From: Candidatus Hydrogenedentota bacterium
GTDB lineage: Bacteria > Hydrogenedentota > Hydrogenedentia > Hydrogenedentales > SLHB01
Assembly (NCBI GenBank): GCA_020848835.1
Contig: JADLHJ010000072.1
Location: 60,239 to 124,238, forward strand
Reading direction: 5' to 3'
DNA: 64,000 nucleotides
Part shown: positions 56,508 through 64,000 of the stretch, one piece after another
Position numbering within the stretch: position 1 is the stretch's first letter
How the letters are laid out: the number at the start of each line of letters is the position of its first letter
Notes under the pieces: model-generated
Told to the model about the DNA's origin: nothing
The model's input: the letters and a program-made list of their open reading frames with translations, nothing else
Database searches by the model: none
Made by a program: the position numbers and the translations under genes

Positions 56508-57443
56508 ATGAGAAGCAAACGTGGATTTACGCTGATCGAGTTGCTGGTGGTCATCGCGATCATCGCAATCCTGGCGGCGATACTGTTGCCGGCATTGGCT
56601 CGTGCACGCGAGGCCGCGCGCCGCGCGTCGTGTCAGAACAATCTCAAGCAGATTGGTATTATTTTGAAGATGTACTCGGGCGAGGCGCGTGATTTCTTCC
56701 CGCCGTTGCAGGGGCTTGCACCGTACTTTGCGGATGGTGTGACAGATTTTCAGCCGGACTGCAACATGCAAACCGAGGCGGAGTTTTCCCCGCGGGTCAG
56801 TTCGTGGTACCCAGAGTACTTGTCGGACTGGAACGTGCTGACCTGCCCGTCGGCGCCGGACAAGGGCGACGTTGTAGAACACCTTTCGATTATTTCGGAA
56901 GGTTGCCCTTATGCGGGTCTGGCGGACAATCCCTCGGATAGCTACATCTACACGGGATGGGTCCTGGACCTTTCCGATGGCGGCGATCCGACGACGGCGC
57001 TTCCTGGGAACCTAACGGTATCTACCCAGGTGCTGAGTGTGTTCGGCGCACTGGACGCGGAAAATGCGTTCTCGACAGCGCTTCTCAGCCCGGTAGACGG
57101 TGCGGCGGCGTATGCAGCGTTGGACAGCGACGTTGGGGTGCCCGCCGGCTTCGGTAACGCTGGGGGCTCAAACGTCTTCCGTCTTCGTGAAGGCGTGGAA
57201 CGCTTCCTGATCACGGACATCAACAATCCGGCGTCGAGTTCACAGGCGCAGTCGACCGTAGTCACATTCTTCGACGTGATTAACTCGGACCTCGCCAACG
57301 ACGGCGGCGCGTCGATGAATCACGTGCCGGGCGGGTGCAACGTGCTGTACATGGACGGCCATGTTGAGTTCAAGAAGTACGATGCGCTCGGCACATACCC
57401 GGTAAACAAGCTTCAGGCGGACATGACGGCGTTCGTCGTGTAA
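56508..57443 (+). CDS. DUF1559-like pseudopilin (type II secretion/prepilin, H-X9-DG tail)
   Basis: 311 residues from ATG 56508, with TAGGAG upstream. [20 protein letters not shown] (about 5-24) is a type IV prepilin leader with cleavage before Phe7 and the Glu at +5. The basic helix [20 protein letters not shown] follows. Near the C-terminus [20 protein letters not shown] has the H-X9-DG signature typical of this expanded pseudopilin group in Planctomycetes, Verrucomicrobia, Lentisphaerae and related phyla. Probably an exported surface or secretion pseudopilin. A terminator follows at 57480-57518. Confidence 0.88.
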   Translation: MRSKRGFTLIELLVVIAIIAILAAILLPALARAREAARRASCQNNLKQIGIILKMYSGEARDFFPPLQGLAPYFADGVTDFQPDCNMQTEAEFSPRVSSWYPEYLSDWNVLTCPSAPDKGDVVEHLSIISEGCPYAGLADNPSDSYIYTGWVLDLSDGGDPTTALPGNLTVSTQVLSVFGALDAENAFSTALLSPVDGAAAYAALDSDVGVPAGFGNAGGSNVFRLREGVERFLITDINNPASSSQAQSTVVTFFDVINSDLANDGGASMNHVPGGCNVLYMDGHVEFKKYDALGTYPVNKLQADMTAFVV

Positions 57444-57479
57444 TTGCGTCCGCCCGTATCGATCTGGCGATTGCGTTCC

Positions 57480-57518
57480 GGAGGCGGGGCTTAATTGGCT
57501 CCGCCTCCACTATTTTTC
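57480..57518 (+). terminator. Rho-independent terminator after the pseudopilin gene
   Basis: GGAGGCGGGGC (57480-57490) pairs with GCTCCGCCTCC (57498-57508) with one G-T wobble and a 7-nt loop, followed by TATTTTT. It is 36 bp after the stop codon at 57441-57443. Confidence 0.85.
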
Positions 57519-57550
57519 TCGGCACACACTTGCGTGGGGAGGAAGCGCGC

Positions 57551-57880
57551 GTGTGTGCATTCATCTACTTGCCCACGGCGTTGCAGTATTGGAACCGCGG
57601 ATCGCACGGATCGCGCGGATCGGGATTTCGGGAACAAGGGTGAATTGGTTGACGGCGCGTTGGTGTGAACGTGCGACGGTGTGAAGGCAATACGTCGGGT
57701 GCGAATTAAGCCGTCTTTGATTGACTACGTTGCATCGGAATGATGTGGGTGAATGATTGTGTTGCAGCGGACAAATAAATCCAAGTTGCGAAACGACCTC
57801 TGTTTAATTGTCAGGTTGAAACAAAAGTATAAAAAAGATGCAAGGACGACTCATCCACAGATTACACAGATTGCGCAGAT
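57551..57880. repeat. Noncoding direct repeat, copy 1 (about 330 bp)
   Basis: From about GTGTGTGCATTCATCTACTT to TTGCGCAGAT this matches 60152-60493 almost throughout. It includes an identical run around GTGTGAAGGCAATACGTCGG (57679-57698 and 60292-60311), and the tail with CACAGATTACACAGATTGCG. The two copies flank the sigma-factor gene at 58040-60013 in the same orientation. The CACAGATTA/CGGATCGCA units inside it resemble widely scattered intergenic repeats of such genomes. No gene is visible in it. Confidence 0.8.
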
Positions 57881-57934
57881 AACGACGAATGAGGGGCGGT
57901 GCAGGCCTACGTGTTTATCTTCTTCTGATGAACC

Positions 57935-57960
57935 ACTGCCATTACTAGGTGCCTCTCCCC
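57935..57960. repeat. REP-like element, copy 1
   Basis: ACTGCCATTACTAGGTGCCT followed by CTCCCC. It matches 60789-60814 at 23 of 26 bases. The fuller copy at 60786 forms a hairpin. A third, partial copy lies at 62498-62517. Confidence 0.5.
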
Positions 57961-57976
57961 TGTTTACGTCCTAAAG

Positions 57977-58022
57977 ACGACGGAGGCGGAGCCCGTTGGA
58001 CCCCGACTCTGTCGTTTTTTTT
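57977..58022 (+). terminator. Terminator-like hairpin facing the end of the sigma-factor gene
   Basis: ACGACGGAG near 57977-57985 pairs imperfectly with CTCTGTCGT near 58007-58015, followed by a run of eight T. It would stop plus-strand transcription reading toward the convergent sigma-factor gene. The stem has a mismatch and a long loop, so it is only likely. Confidence 0.4.
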
Positions 58023-58039
58023 GATCGAAAGCGCTCGTC

Positions 58040-60013
58040 CTATCTTGAAACATCCGTGGCCATTATTCCACCGCCGAAGCCGGAGGCTCCGTCGCGCCGT
58101 TGAATCGGTTTCGCGCCAGGCTCATCGGTCATGAGAACGAATTCCCCATCCATCCAGAACCATTCGGGGTCACCAGACCGGCGAATCTCACCAATTTGCC
58201 CCATAAGCCTGGCACCGTTTGGAATTTCATCGCCGCTGATGAAGTATGCGTTTTTGTCGTCGTCCGGCCCGAGCAACTTGATGTTGCTCCGTTTGTGCGT
58301 CGAGTTGTAATCGAATCCATTGTTGTTGAGCCCGTTCGAGACATGACGTGAATTCGATTCCACCGGCAGCCAGTTTCCATCAATCTGGGAAAATTTACTG
58401 ACTATATACTCGTAATAGGCGGATCGGGTCGGCTCCAGCGGATTTTTTTCGTAGACGTCCCCTTCTCTCAACTGGATAATGGACTTCACAACGTTATAGC
58501 CTCGCGCCGGAGCGAACCAGACCGAGAAATCGCCGAATGGGGTGTCTGCATCGACTACGTAACATTCCTCCCCGCCGAGTGTTTCTTTGCCGGGCCGCAA
58601 TGCGATATTCCGGGCGTCTTGGAGGATCTCCTCCATGCGCAGTCCCGCCGTCAGCGGGTAACCGAGCATGTCTCCTCCAGGATAAGATCCGAAAAACACG
58701 CAGCTTCGGCCATAGTCGAAGGCGCTCCGTTGTATCGGAGAATTGACAGCGTCCGGAGTAATCTGCAGCATCCCAGGCCTACCATGGAACTCACCGCCGC
58801 TCGCGTCGTATTGCGCGTGCGCGTCGCCGTTGTAGACCCAGATATGAAACGCCGCGCGTTCAGGGGGATAATTTTCGGCCCAATGTTGTCCCCAATTCCA
58901 ACGCTTTTGGACAATCCGAGTACCGTCTGTGACTACTGACCCGCGTTCGGAGAAGTCGTTCCGCCCGGGTTGCGCCGCGAAGGACTGAAAGAAGTAGGTA
59001 CCACTCGTCCGGTGCACGTAATCGAAGCTGATGCGCCGAATGCGCTCCTGATTCGACGTATACGCATCGACGACCTCGCGCCAGGTCGCGGGTTCCTTCG
59101 TTACCGGTTCTTCGACTGCCGGTGTAACAACCGCGGGCGTCGCAGTGACTGGCGCATCAGCCACGGGAGACGGTACCTCGGCGGGCGTCACGGCCGGCGC
59201 GGGTGCGATTACAGACAGAGCGGTGACGGGCACGTCTGCGACGACGGCGCTGGCGACCGGTTCCGCCTGTACGAACACCGCGTATAGCGCAATCGCGCCT
59301 GCGAGCACCAGTGTCGCGGCGGCACCCGCAAGTGTCTTTGCGCCGAGCCACGACGCGACGGGTGCGCGCCCCATTACCCCGCCGGTCAAGGCCAGTTTCC
59401 CCAAGCCCGCAGACAGGCTCGCGGGTACCGGCGGCCAGGCGGACGCTTGCTGCGAGAGCATCGCCATCAATGCGCCGATAGCAATGGGAAGGCCGTTCTG
59501 TTTCATGCGTTCGCGGATCAGCACTACACCTTTCTGGATCCGCTGGGATATTGCCCCGTGCGTGACGCCCTCGCTTTCGGCGATGGATGTGACGGACTCG
59601 TCTTCGATGAAATGGGCAACGATTACGGTGCGTAGTTTTTCGGGCAGCGCCTGAATCGATTGATCGATAAACTGGCTGATGTCGTCCCAGTGTGCTTCCG
59701 TTATCTGCCCCCGCGCGCGAATAAACTGTTCCTCGCGCTCGCGCCGCCGTTGATCGGAGCGGCGACGATTCAGCGCCTTATAGGTTGCAACACGATGAAG
59801 CCACGCGCCGAGAGAACCTGTCGGTCCGGAGCGCGCGGTCGCGAGGGCCGCGAAACACTCCTGGGTAATCTCCTCCGCATCCGCGTGGCTACGTAGGATT
59901 CGCATGCTCGTCCCATAGACGATCGCGCAGTAGCGCTTGGTCAGGGTCTTGAAGGCTTGTGCATCGCGTTGCAGAAACCACTGCGTCAGTAATAAATGAT
60001 CGGCTGTTGACAT
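58040..60013 (-). CDS. ECF sigma factor fused to a transmembrane segment and a periplasmic domain
   Basis: 657 residues. Residues about 10-85 are sigma region 2 (AFKTLTKRYCAIVYGTSMRI; HADAEEITQECFAALATA) and 115-170 sigma region 4 (ALPEKLRTVIVAHFIEDESV; IAESEGVTHGAISQRIQKGV). A linker, then one membrane helix at about 227-248 (GAAATLVLAGAIALYAVFV), a Pro/Ala/Val-rich stalk (about 250-308) and a periplasmic domain of about 350 residues (WREVVDAYTSNQERIRRISF; TLGGEECYVVDADTPFGDFS) with a LolA/outer-membrane lipoprotein-sorting-like beta layout. In ordinary ECF systems the sensor is a separate anti-sigma factor; here it is in the same chain. Bracketed by the repeat copies at 57551-57880 and 60152-60493. 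No separate anti-sigma gene is adjacent. Confidence 0.85.
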   Translation of the reverse strand: MSTADHLLLTQWFLQRDAQAFKTLTKRYCAIVYGTSMRILRSHADAEEITQECFAALATARSGPTGSLGAWLHRVATYKALNRRRSDQRRREREEQFIRARGQITEAHWDDISQFIDQSIQALPEKLRTVIVAHFIEDESVTSIAESEGVTHGAISQRIQKGVVLIRERMKQNGLPIAIGALMAMLSQQASAWPPVPASLSAGLGKLALTGGVMGRAPVASWLGAKTLAGAAATLVLAGAIALYAVFVQAEPVASAVVADVPVTALSVIAPAPAVTPAEVPSPVADAPVTATPAVVTPAVEEPVTKEPATWREVVDAYTSNQERIRRISFDYVHRTSGTYFFQSFAAQPGRNDFSERGSVVTDGTRIVQKRWNWGQHWAENYPPERAAFHIWVYNGDAHAQYDASGGEFHGRPGMLQITPDAVNSPIQRSAFDYGRSCVFFGSYPGGDMLGYPLTAGLRMEEILQDARNIALRPGKETLGGEECYVVDADTPFGDFSVWFAPARGYNVVKSIIQLREGDVYEKNPLEPTRSAYYEYIVSKFSQIDGNWLPVESNSRHVSNGLNNNGFDYNSTHKRSNIKLLGPDDDKNAYFISGDEIPNGARLMGQIGEIRRSGDPEWFWMDGEFVLMTDEPGAKPIQRRDGASGFGGGIMATDVSR

Positions 60014-60151
60014 TGTTGATTCTCCAGATGGGGTGCCTTGCCAATTGGCTCTGCCCTATATCTCACCGATCGCATCGATTTCGTTAGTTTAGCGTAGCGG
60101 GGCACTGTCGTGCGTTGGGGTGGGGTATTCACAGACGCGCTGGGATTGTAT

Positions 60152-60493
60152 CGTGCGCGTCCTCATCTATTAGCCCACGGCATTGCACTCTGCCTGCCAA
60201 ACCGTGAACCGCGGATCGCACGGATCGGGGTTTCGGGAACAAGGGAGAATTGGTTGACGGCGCGGTGGCGTGAAGGTGTGAACTTGCGAAGGTGTGAAGG
60301 CAATACGTCGGGTGCGAATTAAGCCGTCTTTGATTGACTACGTTGCATCGGATTGATGTGGGCGAATGAGTTGTGTATCAGCGGACAATGAATCCAAGTT
60401 GCGAAACGACCTCTGTTTAATTGTCACGTTGAGACAAAAGTATAAAAAAGATGCAAGGACGACTCATCCACAGATTACACAGATTGCGCAGAT
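60152..60493. repeat. Noncoding direct repeat, copy 2 (about 340 bp)
   Basis: Same orientation as 57551-57880, with small differences (for example an extra 10-20 bp near 60190-60215). It ends at GCGCAGAT (60493), exactly where the remnant of a TolB-like gene begins, so its insertion or expansion may have truncated that gene. Confidence 0.8.
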
Positions 60494-60495
60494 GA

Positions 60496-60782
60496 AGGCG
60501 CGATATTCACGAGCCGGGCTTCTACCATTTCGCCACGGAAATCGCGGGGACCCGACTCATCTCCGACACCGGGCCCCTGAACACCAGCACGCGGATCGTG
60601 GTAGCCGAACTTGAAGCGGCGGGTCGGGGTGAGCTTATAAACCTCAGCTAGGTTGCGCATTCGAGTGCTCCAGGGTGAAAGGCGCCCACATGCGTCCCTT
60701 CCTCTCCCCCGACGGCACAAAGGGCTTTTTCAACTCGGATGAATCGGGAGTCTTGCAAGCGTATATGGATACTGGATTCTGA
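60496..60782 (+). pseudogene. Remnant of a TolB/oligogalacturonate-lyase-like gene (copy 1)
   Basis: No start codon. In one frame from 60496 to 60651 the peptide reads DIHEPGFYHFATEIAGTRLI then SDTGPLNTSTRIVVAELEAA and stops. In the next frame, up to TGA 60780-60782, it continues ECSRVKGAHMRPFLSPDGTK then GFFNSDESGVLQAYMDTGF. The S-P-D-G and F-N-S-D motif is the classic blade end of TolB and oligogalacturonide lyase propellers. A frameshift and a stop separate the two parts, and the 5' end is lost at the junction with the repeat copy 2. The last 36 residues nearly equal those at 62379-62486. Confidence 0.65.
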
Positions 60783-60785
60783 AAA

Positions 60786-60814
60786 GGGACTGCCATTAAT
60801 AGGTGGCTGTCCCC
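60786..60814. repeat. REP-like hairpin, copy 2
   Basis: GGGACTGCCA (60786-60795) pairs with TGGCTGTCCC (60804-60813) with one central mismatch, loop TTAATAGG. It starts 4 bp after the pseudogene stop. It resembles palindromic elements mobilised by RAYT transposases; none is seen in this window. Confidence 0.5.
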
Positions 60815-61096
60815 AATTTCCTCAGAGGATTAGCGCTGCAAAGCTGATTTTATCAAGAGCGGGGTGAGCAAAGTCTTAGCTTGAATTGCGGTCAGAAATA
60901 GCTGGGTGTTCACTTTCATTATCAATACTATTCATCGATCCACTCCAACAAATAACGAGACATGCGCGCGTTGACCGATTTGAAGCGCTGGTCCATACTC
61001 CCACGTGCTGGGCTCACGGTCGGAATGCGCGGGCTTATGAAGGGCGTCAACGCGCCGATTACTCGGGCCATTATCTTGTACAAGAATGGAGGAAGT

Positions 61097-62206
61097 ATGT
61101 TGAACACTCACTTACGTAAGGTCATTGCGATTATGGCGATTTGTACTGTTTGTCTTGGCAGAGCATTCGCCGAGAATGGTGAACTCGGAACTGTCGTGTA
61201 CGGTCCGTTGTCGGGCCATCCCGACGCTGTAACATCAGATAAAGCCGCGAAGGGAAATACTGGCCCGTACACGATCACGACATCCGCAACGGCACCGTTG
61301 CTGCCCGAAAATGCCAGCGGTTATACGCCGAATGGATACTTTGTTGTGAACATCGCGGATAACTCGGAATGCGGATCGACGTTCGATCTGAAGGTGGTGG
61401 GCGCGCCGTTCAGTGCGGTGACCGGTCCCTCGCGGGTGCAGCCGACGGAGTACGTGAACCGGCCCGCCGGCAACGGTTTTCTGTTCGAAAACGCAAACCC
61501 GGGCCAGTACATTGTGGAAGTGACGCCGCACGATCCGTGCAACCCAGAACAAGGGTATTATTCGGTTGAACTAGTCGTGCCCGACGGGGACGCGCCAGCG
61601 ATCACACTTTCCGTGACTATTGTTCGTCCTTCCGCTCCAGGGGCCGACGACGGAAGTTTTACGATTAATGTCGCCAACGCCGAAGGGTGTACTGGCACGT
61701 ACACAGTGAACAATCCCGCCAATAATACAACCGTTACCACCTATATCGGGTTCCCCCAAGGCAACTTCTTCTTTGCAGCGGCGGGCGCGGGAATCTACAC
61801 AATTGGCGTAACGGAAACTAGCGGTTGCGCAACGCTGCAAACGGACCCAACCTATATTTCGTTCGAAGTTCCGGATGGGGTATTGGGCTCGTTAGCGTTA
61901 CTGACTCCGAACGGCGACGAGAAGTGGAAAGCGGGTTCGAAAAAGGCGATTACGTGGGACCAGGATGGCGAGACGGGAGTTGCCGTAAAGGTTGACCTGT
62001 ACCGCAACGGTGCGTTTGTCGAAACGATCAAATCGAACACGCCGAACGACGGGCTATTCAAATGGACTATCCCCAGTGGTCTGACTGCGGGCGGGGGCTA
62101 CGTGGTCCGGGTGGCCTCGACCGCTGACCCGACAATCAAGGATTACAGCGACGGGTCGTTCCGCATCAAGCCCGCCAAGAAACGCGGAAAATTGACGCTG
62201 AAGTAA
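61097..62206 (+). CDS. Secreted protein with a C-terminal Kre9/KNH-like Ig fold
   Basis: 369 residues from ATG 61097, after GGAGGA; upstream in-frame codons lack signal-peptide logic. A signal peptide covers about 1-25 (VIAIMAICTVCLGRAFA). Then come three Gly/Asn/Thr-rich beta domains, two with conserved Cys pairs (ECGSTFDLKVVG and DPCNPEQGYY; EGCTGTYTVNN and SGCATLQTD). The final 85 residues, LLTPNGDEKWKAGSKKAITW...VKVDLYRNGAFVETI...FKWTIPSGLTAGGGYVVRVA, match the Ser/Thr-rich GPI-anchored/Kre9-type bacterial Ig-like fold. It ends with a short basic tail (KPAKKRGKLTLK). Function unknown, probably surface adhesion. A terminator follows. Confidence 0.7.
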   Translation: MLNTHLRKVIAIMAICTVCLGRAFAENGELGTVVYGPLSGHPDAVTSDKAAKGNTGPYTITTSATAPLLPENASGYTPNGYFVVNIADNSECGSTFDLKVVGAPFSAVTGPSRVQPTEYVNRPAGNGFLFENANPGQYIVEVTPHDPCNPEQGYYSVELVVPDGDAPAITLSVTIVRPSAPGADDGSFTINVANAEGCTGTYTVNNPANNTTVTTYIGFPQGNFFFAAAGAGIYTIGVTETSGCATLQTDPTYISFEVPDGVLGSLALLTPNGDEKWKAGSKKAITWDQDGETGVAVKVDLYRNGAFVETIKSNTPNDGLFKWTIPSGLTAGGGYVVRVASTADPTIKDYSDGSFRIKPAKKRGKLTLK

Positions 62207-62230
62207 AGGCGTAACGTTCATCTTCCCCCA

Positions 62231-62275
62231 GCCGGCCACGTGGCGCCAACCGCGTGGCCGGCCCATTCCATTTTC
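62231..62275 (+). terminator. Rho-independent terminator after the secreted protein gene
   Basis: GCCGGCCACG (62231-62240) pairs perfectly with CGTGGCCGGC (62253-62262); a T-rich stretch follows (ATTCCATTTTCT). It is 25 bp after the stop codon at 62204-62206. Confidence 0.75.
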
Positions 62276-62294
62276 TATAGCATAACGTTACGGC

Positions 62295-62486
62295 ATGTCT
62301 TTCCATGAAGAGCAGGGCGGACTAGAACTGGTCTTCGTCCAGAGTGCAGGAGCAGAAATGCCTCTGCAATGCTCGTGGGCGAAAGGCGCACACATGCATC
62401 CCTTCCTTTCTCCCGACGGCACAAAGGGCTTCTTTAACTCGGATGAATCGGGTATGCTGCAGGCGTACATGGTTACTGGATATTGA
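62295..62486 (+). pseudogene. Remnant of a TolB/oligogalacturonate-lyase-like gene (copy 2)
   Basis: 63 codons from ATG 62295 to TGA 62484-62486, ending CSWAKGAHMHPFLSPDGTKG then FFNSDESGMLQAYMVTGY. It nearly duplicates the end of the remnant at 60675-60782 (32 of the last 36 residues equal). The upstream part (SFHEEQGGLELVFVQSAG) does not continue into a recognisable gene, so it is a C-terminal fragment and not a complete protein. Confidence 0.6.
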
Positions 62487-62497
62487 ATGGCGACGAA

Positions 62498-62517
62498 ATA
62501 GGTGGCTGTCCCCTATT
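62498..62517. repeat. REP-like element, copy 3 (partial)
   Basis: ATAGGTGGCTGTCCCCTATT, right after the second pseudogene remnant. It shares AGGTGGCTGTCCCC with 60801-60814, where it also follows a remnant of the same gene. The left arm is degenerate here. Confidence 0.5.
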
Positions 62518-62882
62518 CCGCGCTATTCCGCGAGCGAGTTCATGCTTGCTGAAATCCTCCGCGTTCCTCCCTAATTCCTTTTGGCCTCGCAAGGTGTCGT
62601 CCGCGGTTTTGATGCGTATTACTATATCCGCACGCCAATATCAGGCTCGTAGGTTATTGTTCGCTTTGTGTTATTTAGTTAGGATGCAACTACTCAATTA
62701 CCGCCCGGCATGGAAGCCGGGCGCTACGAAGACACACGAAACTCTCAAACTAAAAACCTAGCTCGTTAGGATTTAGTCACTGTGTTCGAAATACGCCAGA
62801 CTCAAAGGCAACGATTCACGCGCGGCTGTAACATTGCAGGCGTATCGCGCATGTTTTTATTCGTTAAGTTTGGAGCGAGTGG
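62518..62882. other. Gene-free stretch before the actA promoter
   Basis: I see no gene in it. It holds a perfect 8-bp hairpin (CGCCCGGC, 62702-62709, pairing with GCCGGGCG, 62716-62723, loop ATGGAA) of a REP-like kind and otherwise unstructured sequence. Confidence 0.5.
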
Positions 62883-62912
62883 TTGACATTTGGGTTTGGG
62901 TGTGGGTATATT
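62883..62912 (+). promoter_or_regulatory. Strong sigma70-like promoter for the alternative complex III operon
   Basis: TTGACA (62883-62888), 18-bp spacer, TATATT (62907-62912). The -35 is perfect and the -10 is 5 of 6. Transcription would start near 62919, about 320 nt before GTG 63240. The leader carries several small hairpins, such as GCCTC/GAGGC and GCGAT/ATCGC, but I recognise no riboswitch. Confidence 0.65.
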
Positions 62913-63239
62913 CTCGCGTCTTTACGTGTCGGGCCGGGCTGTTTTGGACAGTTTTGGCGGCGGCATAGAGAAGGCCTCTTGGAGGCTTCGCCTTCGCGAT
63001 GGGGAATCGCTGTAGGGGGATAGAAGCAGTGGCCCGGGGACGGGTATCCAGGGGTTTGACTTTGCTCTTTCAATTGTGAATACTATCACGATTGTTTGAC
63101 TGGTGACACGGCTCGCTTTGATACGGTTCGGGCCGTTTACTAAACAGTAAGTAGGTTTTGGGTCTAAAGCTCTGCGCGGGGAACCCTGTTGTTTTCCGGG
63201 TGGGGTGGCAAGGCTGAATTTGGGGTGAAGAGGTAGCGC

Positions 63240-63902
63240 GTGGCTCAGCTATTTTCGTCCGGAATGAATACTGTCGCCCGGGTAATCATCATAGGCGGAG
63301 CGCTCTCTGTATTTCTGGGCGGGGCCGCGGCCATGCATTTGTACTGGTCGCCTCTCGGCACAAACGTTAATGTGGCGAAGGAGCAGGTCGTTCCGTTCAG
63401 CCACCGCCACCACGTCACGTCGATGGGTATCGATTGCCGGTATTGCCATACGACGGTTGAGACCGGCGCATTCGCAGGCATCCCCCCCACCGAAACGTGT
63501 ATGACCTGCCATTCGCAGGTTTGGACGGAGGCGCCGATGTTGGCGCCGGTACGCGAGAGCTGGGACACGGGTAAGCCGCTTGAGTGGAATCGCATCAACG
63601 ACCTGCCGGACTTTGTCTATTTCAACCACAGCATTCACGTGAACCGGGGGATCGGCTGCGTGACCTGTCATGGCCAGGTGGACGACATGCCGTTGACGAT
63701 GAAGGCGCAGACGCTCCACATGAAGTGGTGTATCAACTGCCACGAGTATCCCGAGAAGTTTATTCGTCCGAAGGACAAGGTGTTTGATTTGCGCTGGACC
63801 CCGGCATCCGAAGGCAAGACCCAGGCGGATTACGCCCATTTGGTCGAGGAATACGGGATCACGAAGAACCAGTTGACCAACTGCTCGGTATGCCACCGGT
63901 AA
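63240..63902 (+). CDS. actA: Alternative complex III pentaheme cytochrome c subunit
   Basis: 220 residues from GTG 63240. An N-terminal membrane anchor (about 12-33) is followed by five CxxCH heme motifs: CRYCH 66-70, CMTCH 87-91, CVTCH 140-144, CINCH 164-168 and CSVCH 215-219. PFSHRHHVTSMGIDCRYCH, AFAGIPPTETCMTCHSQVW and NRINDLPDFVYFNHSIHVNR match ActA of the quinol:electron acceptor oxidoreductase (ACIII), which transfers electrons from quinol to cytochrome c or oxidases. It begins the ACIII operon, so the cell has complex I and ACIII as linked respiratory steps. Confidence 0.93.
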   Translation: MAQLFSSGMNTVARVIIIGGALSVFLGGAAAMHLYWSPLGTNVNVAKEQVVPFSHRHHVTSMGIDCRYCHTTVETGAFAGIPPTETCMTCHSQVWTEAPMLAPVRESWDTGKPLEWNRINDLPDFVYFNHSIHVNRGIGCVTCHGQVDDMPLTMKAQTLHMKWCINCHEYPEKFIRPKDKVFDLRWTPASEGKTQADYAHLVEEYGITKNQLTNCSVCHR

Positions 63903-63913
63903 GCAGGCGAACG

Positions 63914-64000
63914 ATGGATAGAGCAGCACACGTGACACACGAAGACAGCATAGCCGCGGCGGAGCCGGTGAAACTGAGCGAAGTGCGGGCGACGCTCGCA
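63914..64000 (+). CDS. Probable start of actB (molybdopterin-type ACIII subunit), cut by the window
   Basis: 29 codons from ATG 63914 run into the right edge (MDRAAHVTHEDSIAAAEPVK, LSEVRATLA). It starts 11 bp after the actA stop on the same strand, where actB usually lies. The visible part is a soluble N-terminal segment with no signature yet, so the call rests on position. Confidence 0.5.
   Translation, partial: MDRAAHVTHEDSIAAAEPVKLSEVRATLA

Noticed and set aside
57551..57880. CRISPR array (CACAGATTA/CGGATCGCA units)
   Set aside because: The units are 9 bp with no spacers and no cas genes nearby; they are intergenic repeats.
62762..62880. Possible tRNA around GTGTTCGAAATAC
   Set aside because: A T-loop-like GTTCGAAAT is present, but no acceptor stem or anticodon arm can be paired around it.

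Overview
The window is about 57% GC and densely coded, with genes on both strands. It carries a mix seen in free-living Gram-negative bacteria of the PVC/Planctomycetes-like world: a DUF1559-type pseudopilin with an H-X9-DG tail, a DUF1592-type/DUF1552 pair, a sigma factor fused to a periplasmic domain, LamG proteins, a 14-subunit complex I with fused NuoCD, and the start of an alternative complex III operon. Candidate phylum Hydrogenedentota would fit well, but no rRNA or other taxonomic marker is present, so this is inference. No tRNA, rRNA, CRISPR array or intact transposase was seen.

Layout. Positions 1-11236 hold a sugar-catabolism island: the tail of an aldo/keto reductase, a frameshifted LamG/beta-propeller protein, a fucose/arabinose isomerase-like protein, a sodium:solute symporter, an FGGY kinase, a class I aldolase, a DeoR-type repressor, a class III aminotransferase and a Gfo/Idh/MocA dehydrogenase. 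Its three promoter regions share an AT-rich TATAAACAT element, in two of them arranged as TATAAACAT-N5-ATGTTTATA, the likely operator of the local DeoR protein. Positions 11453-25849 are nuoA-B-CD-E-F-G-H-I-J-K-L-M-N, tightly packed. Positions 25862-34282 (mostly minus strand) hold the DUF1552/DUF1592 pair, a cardiolipin synthase, a GH10 xylanase overlapping a LmbE deacetylase, and a FapA-like protein. Positions 34508-45388 are mixed housekeeping and secreted genes (rhodanese, DapA-family aldolase, quinone-oxidoreductase-like ADH, a calcium-repeat surface protein, MsrB-MsrA, DinB, NadA, GNAT). Positions 45406-50737 form the sufBCDSU iron-sulfur assembly operon. Positions 51029-56226 hold an arylsulfotransferase-like protein, a cytochrome c-sugar dehydrogenase fusion, ahcY, and upstream of ahcY a DNA-binding protein fused to a degenerate nucleotide cyclase domain.

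Positions 56508-63239 are accessory: a pseudopilin, a membrane-anchored ECF sigma factor bracketed by two copies of a roughly 330-bp noncoding repeat, REP-like hairpins, a secreted protein, and two remnants of the same TolB/oligogalacturonate-lyase-like gene. At 63240 a pentaheme cytochrome (actA) begins the alternative complex III operon, behind a strong sigma70-like promoter and a long leader.

The most promising undescribed elements are the self-contained isomerase-kinase-aldolase-aminotransferase regulon, the HTH-pseudocyclase next to ahcY, the sigma factor with its own transmembrane and periplasmic parts, and the LamG domain interrupted by a whole beta-propeller.
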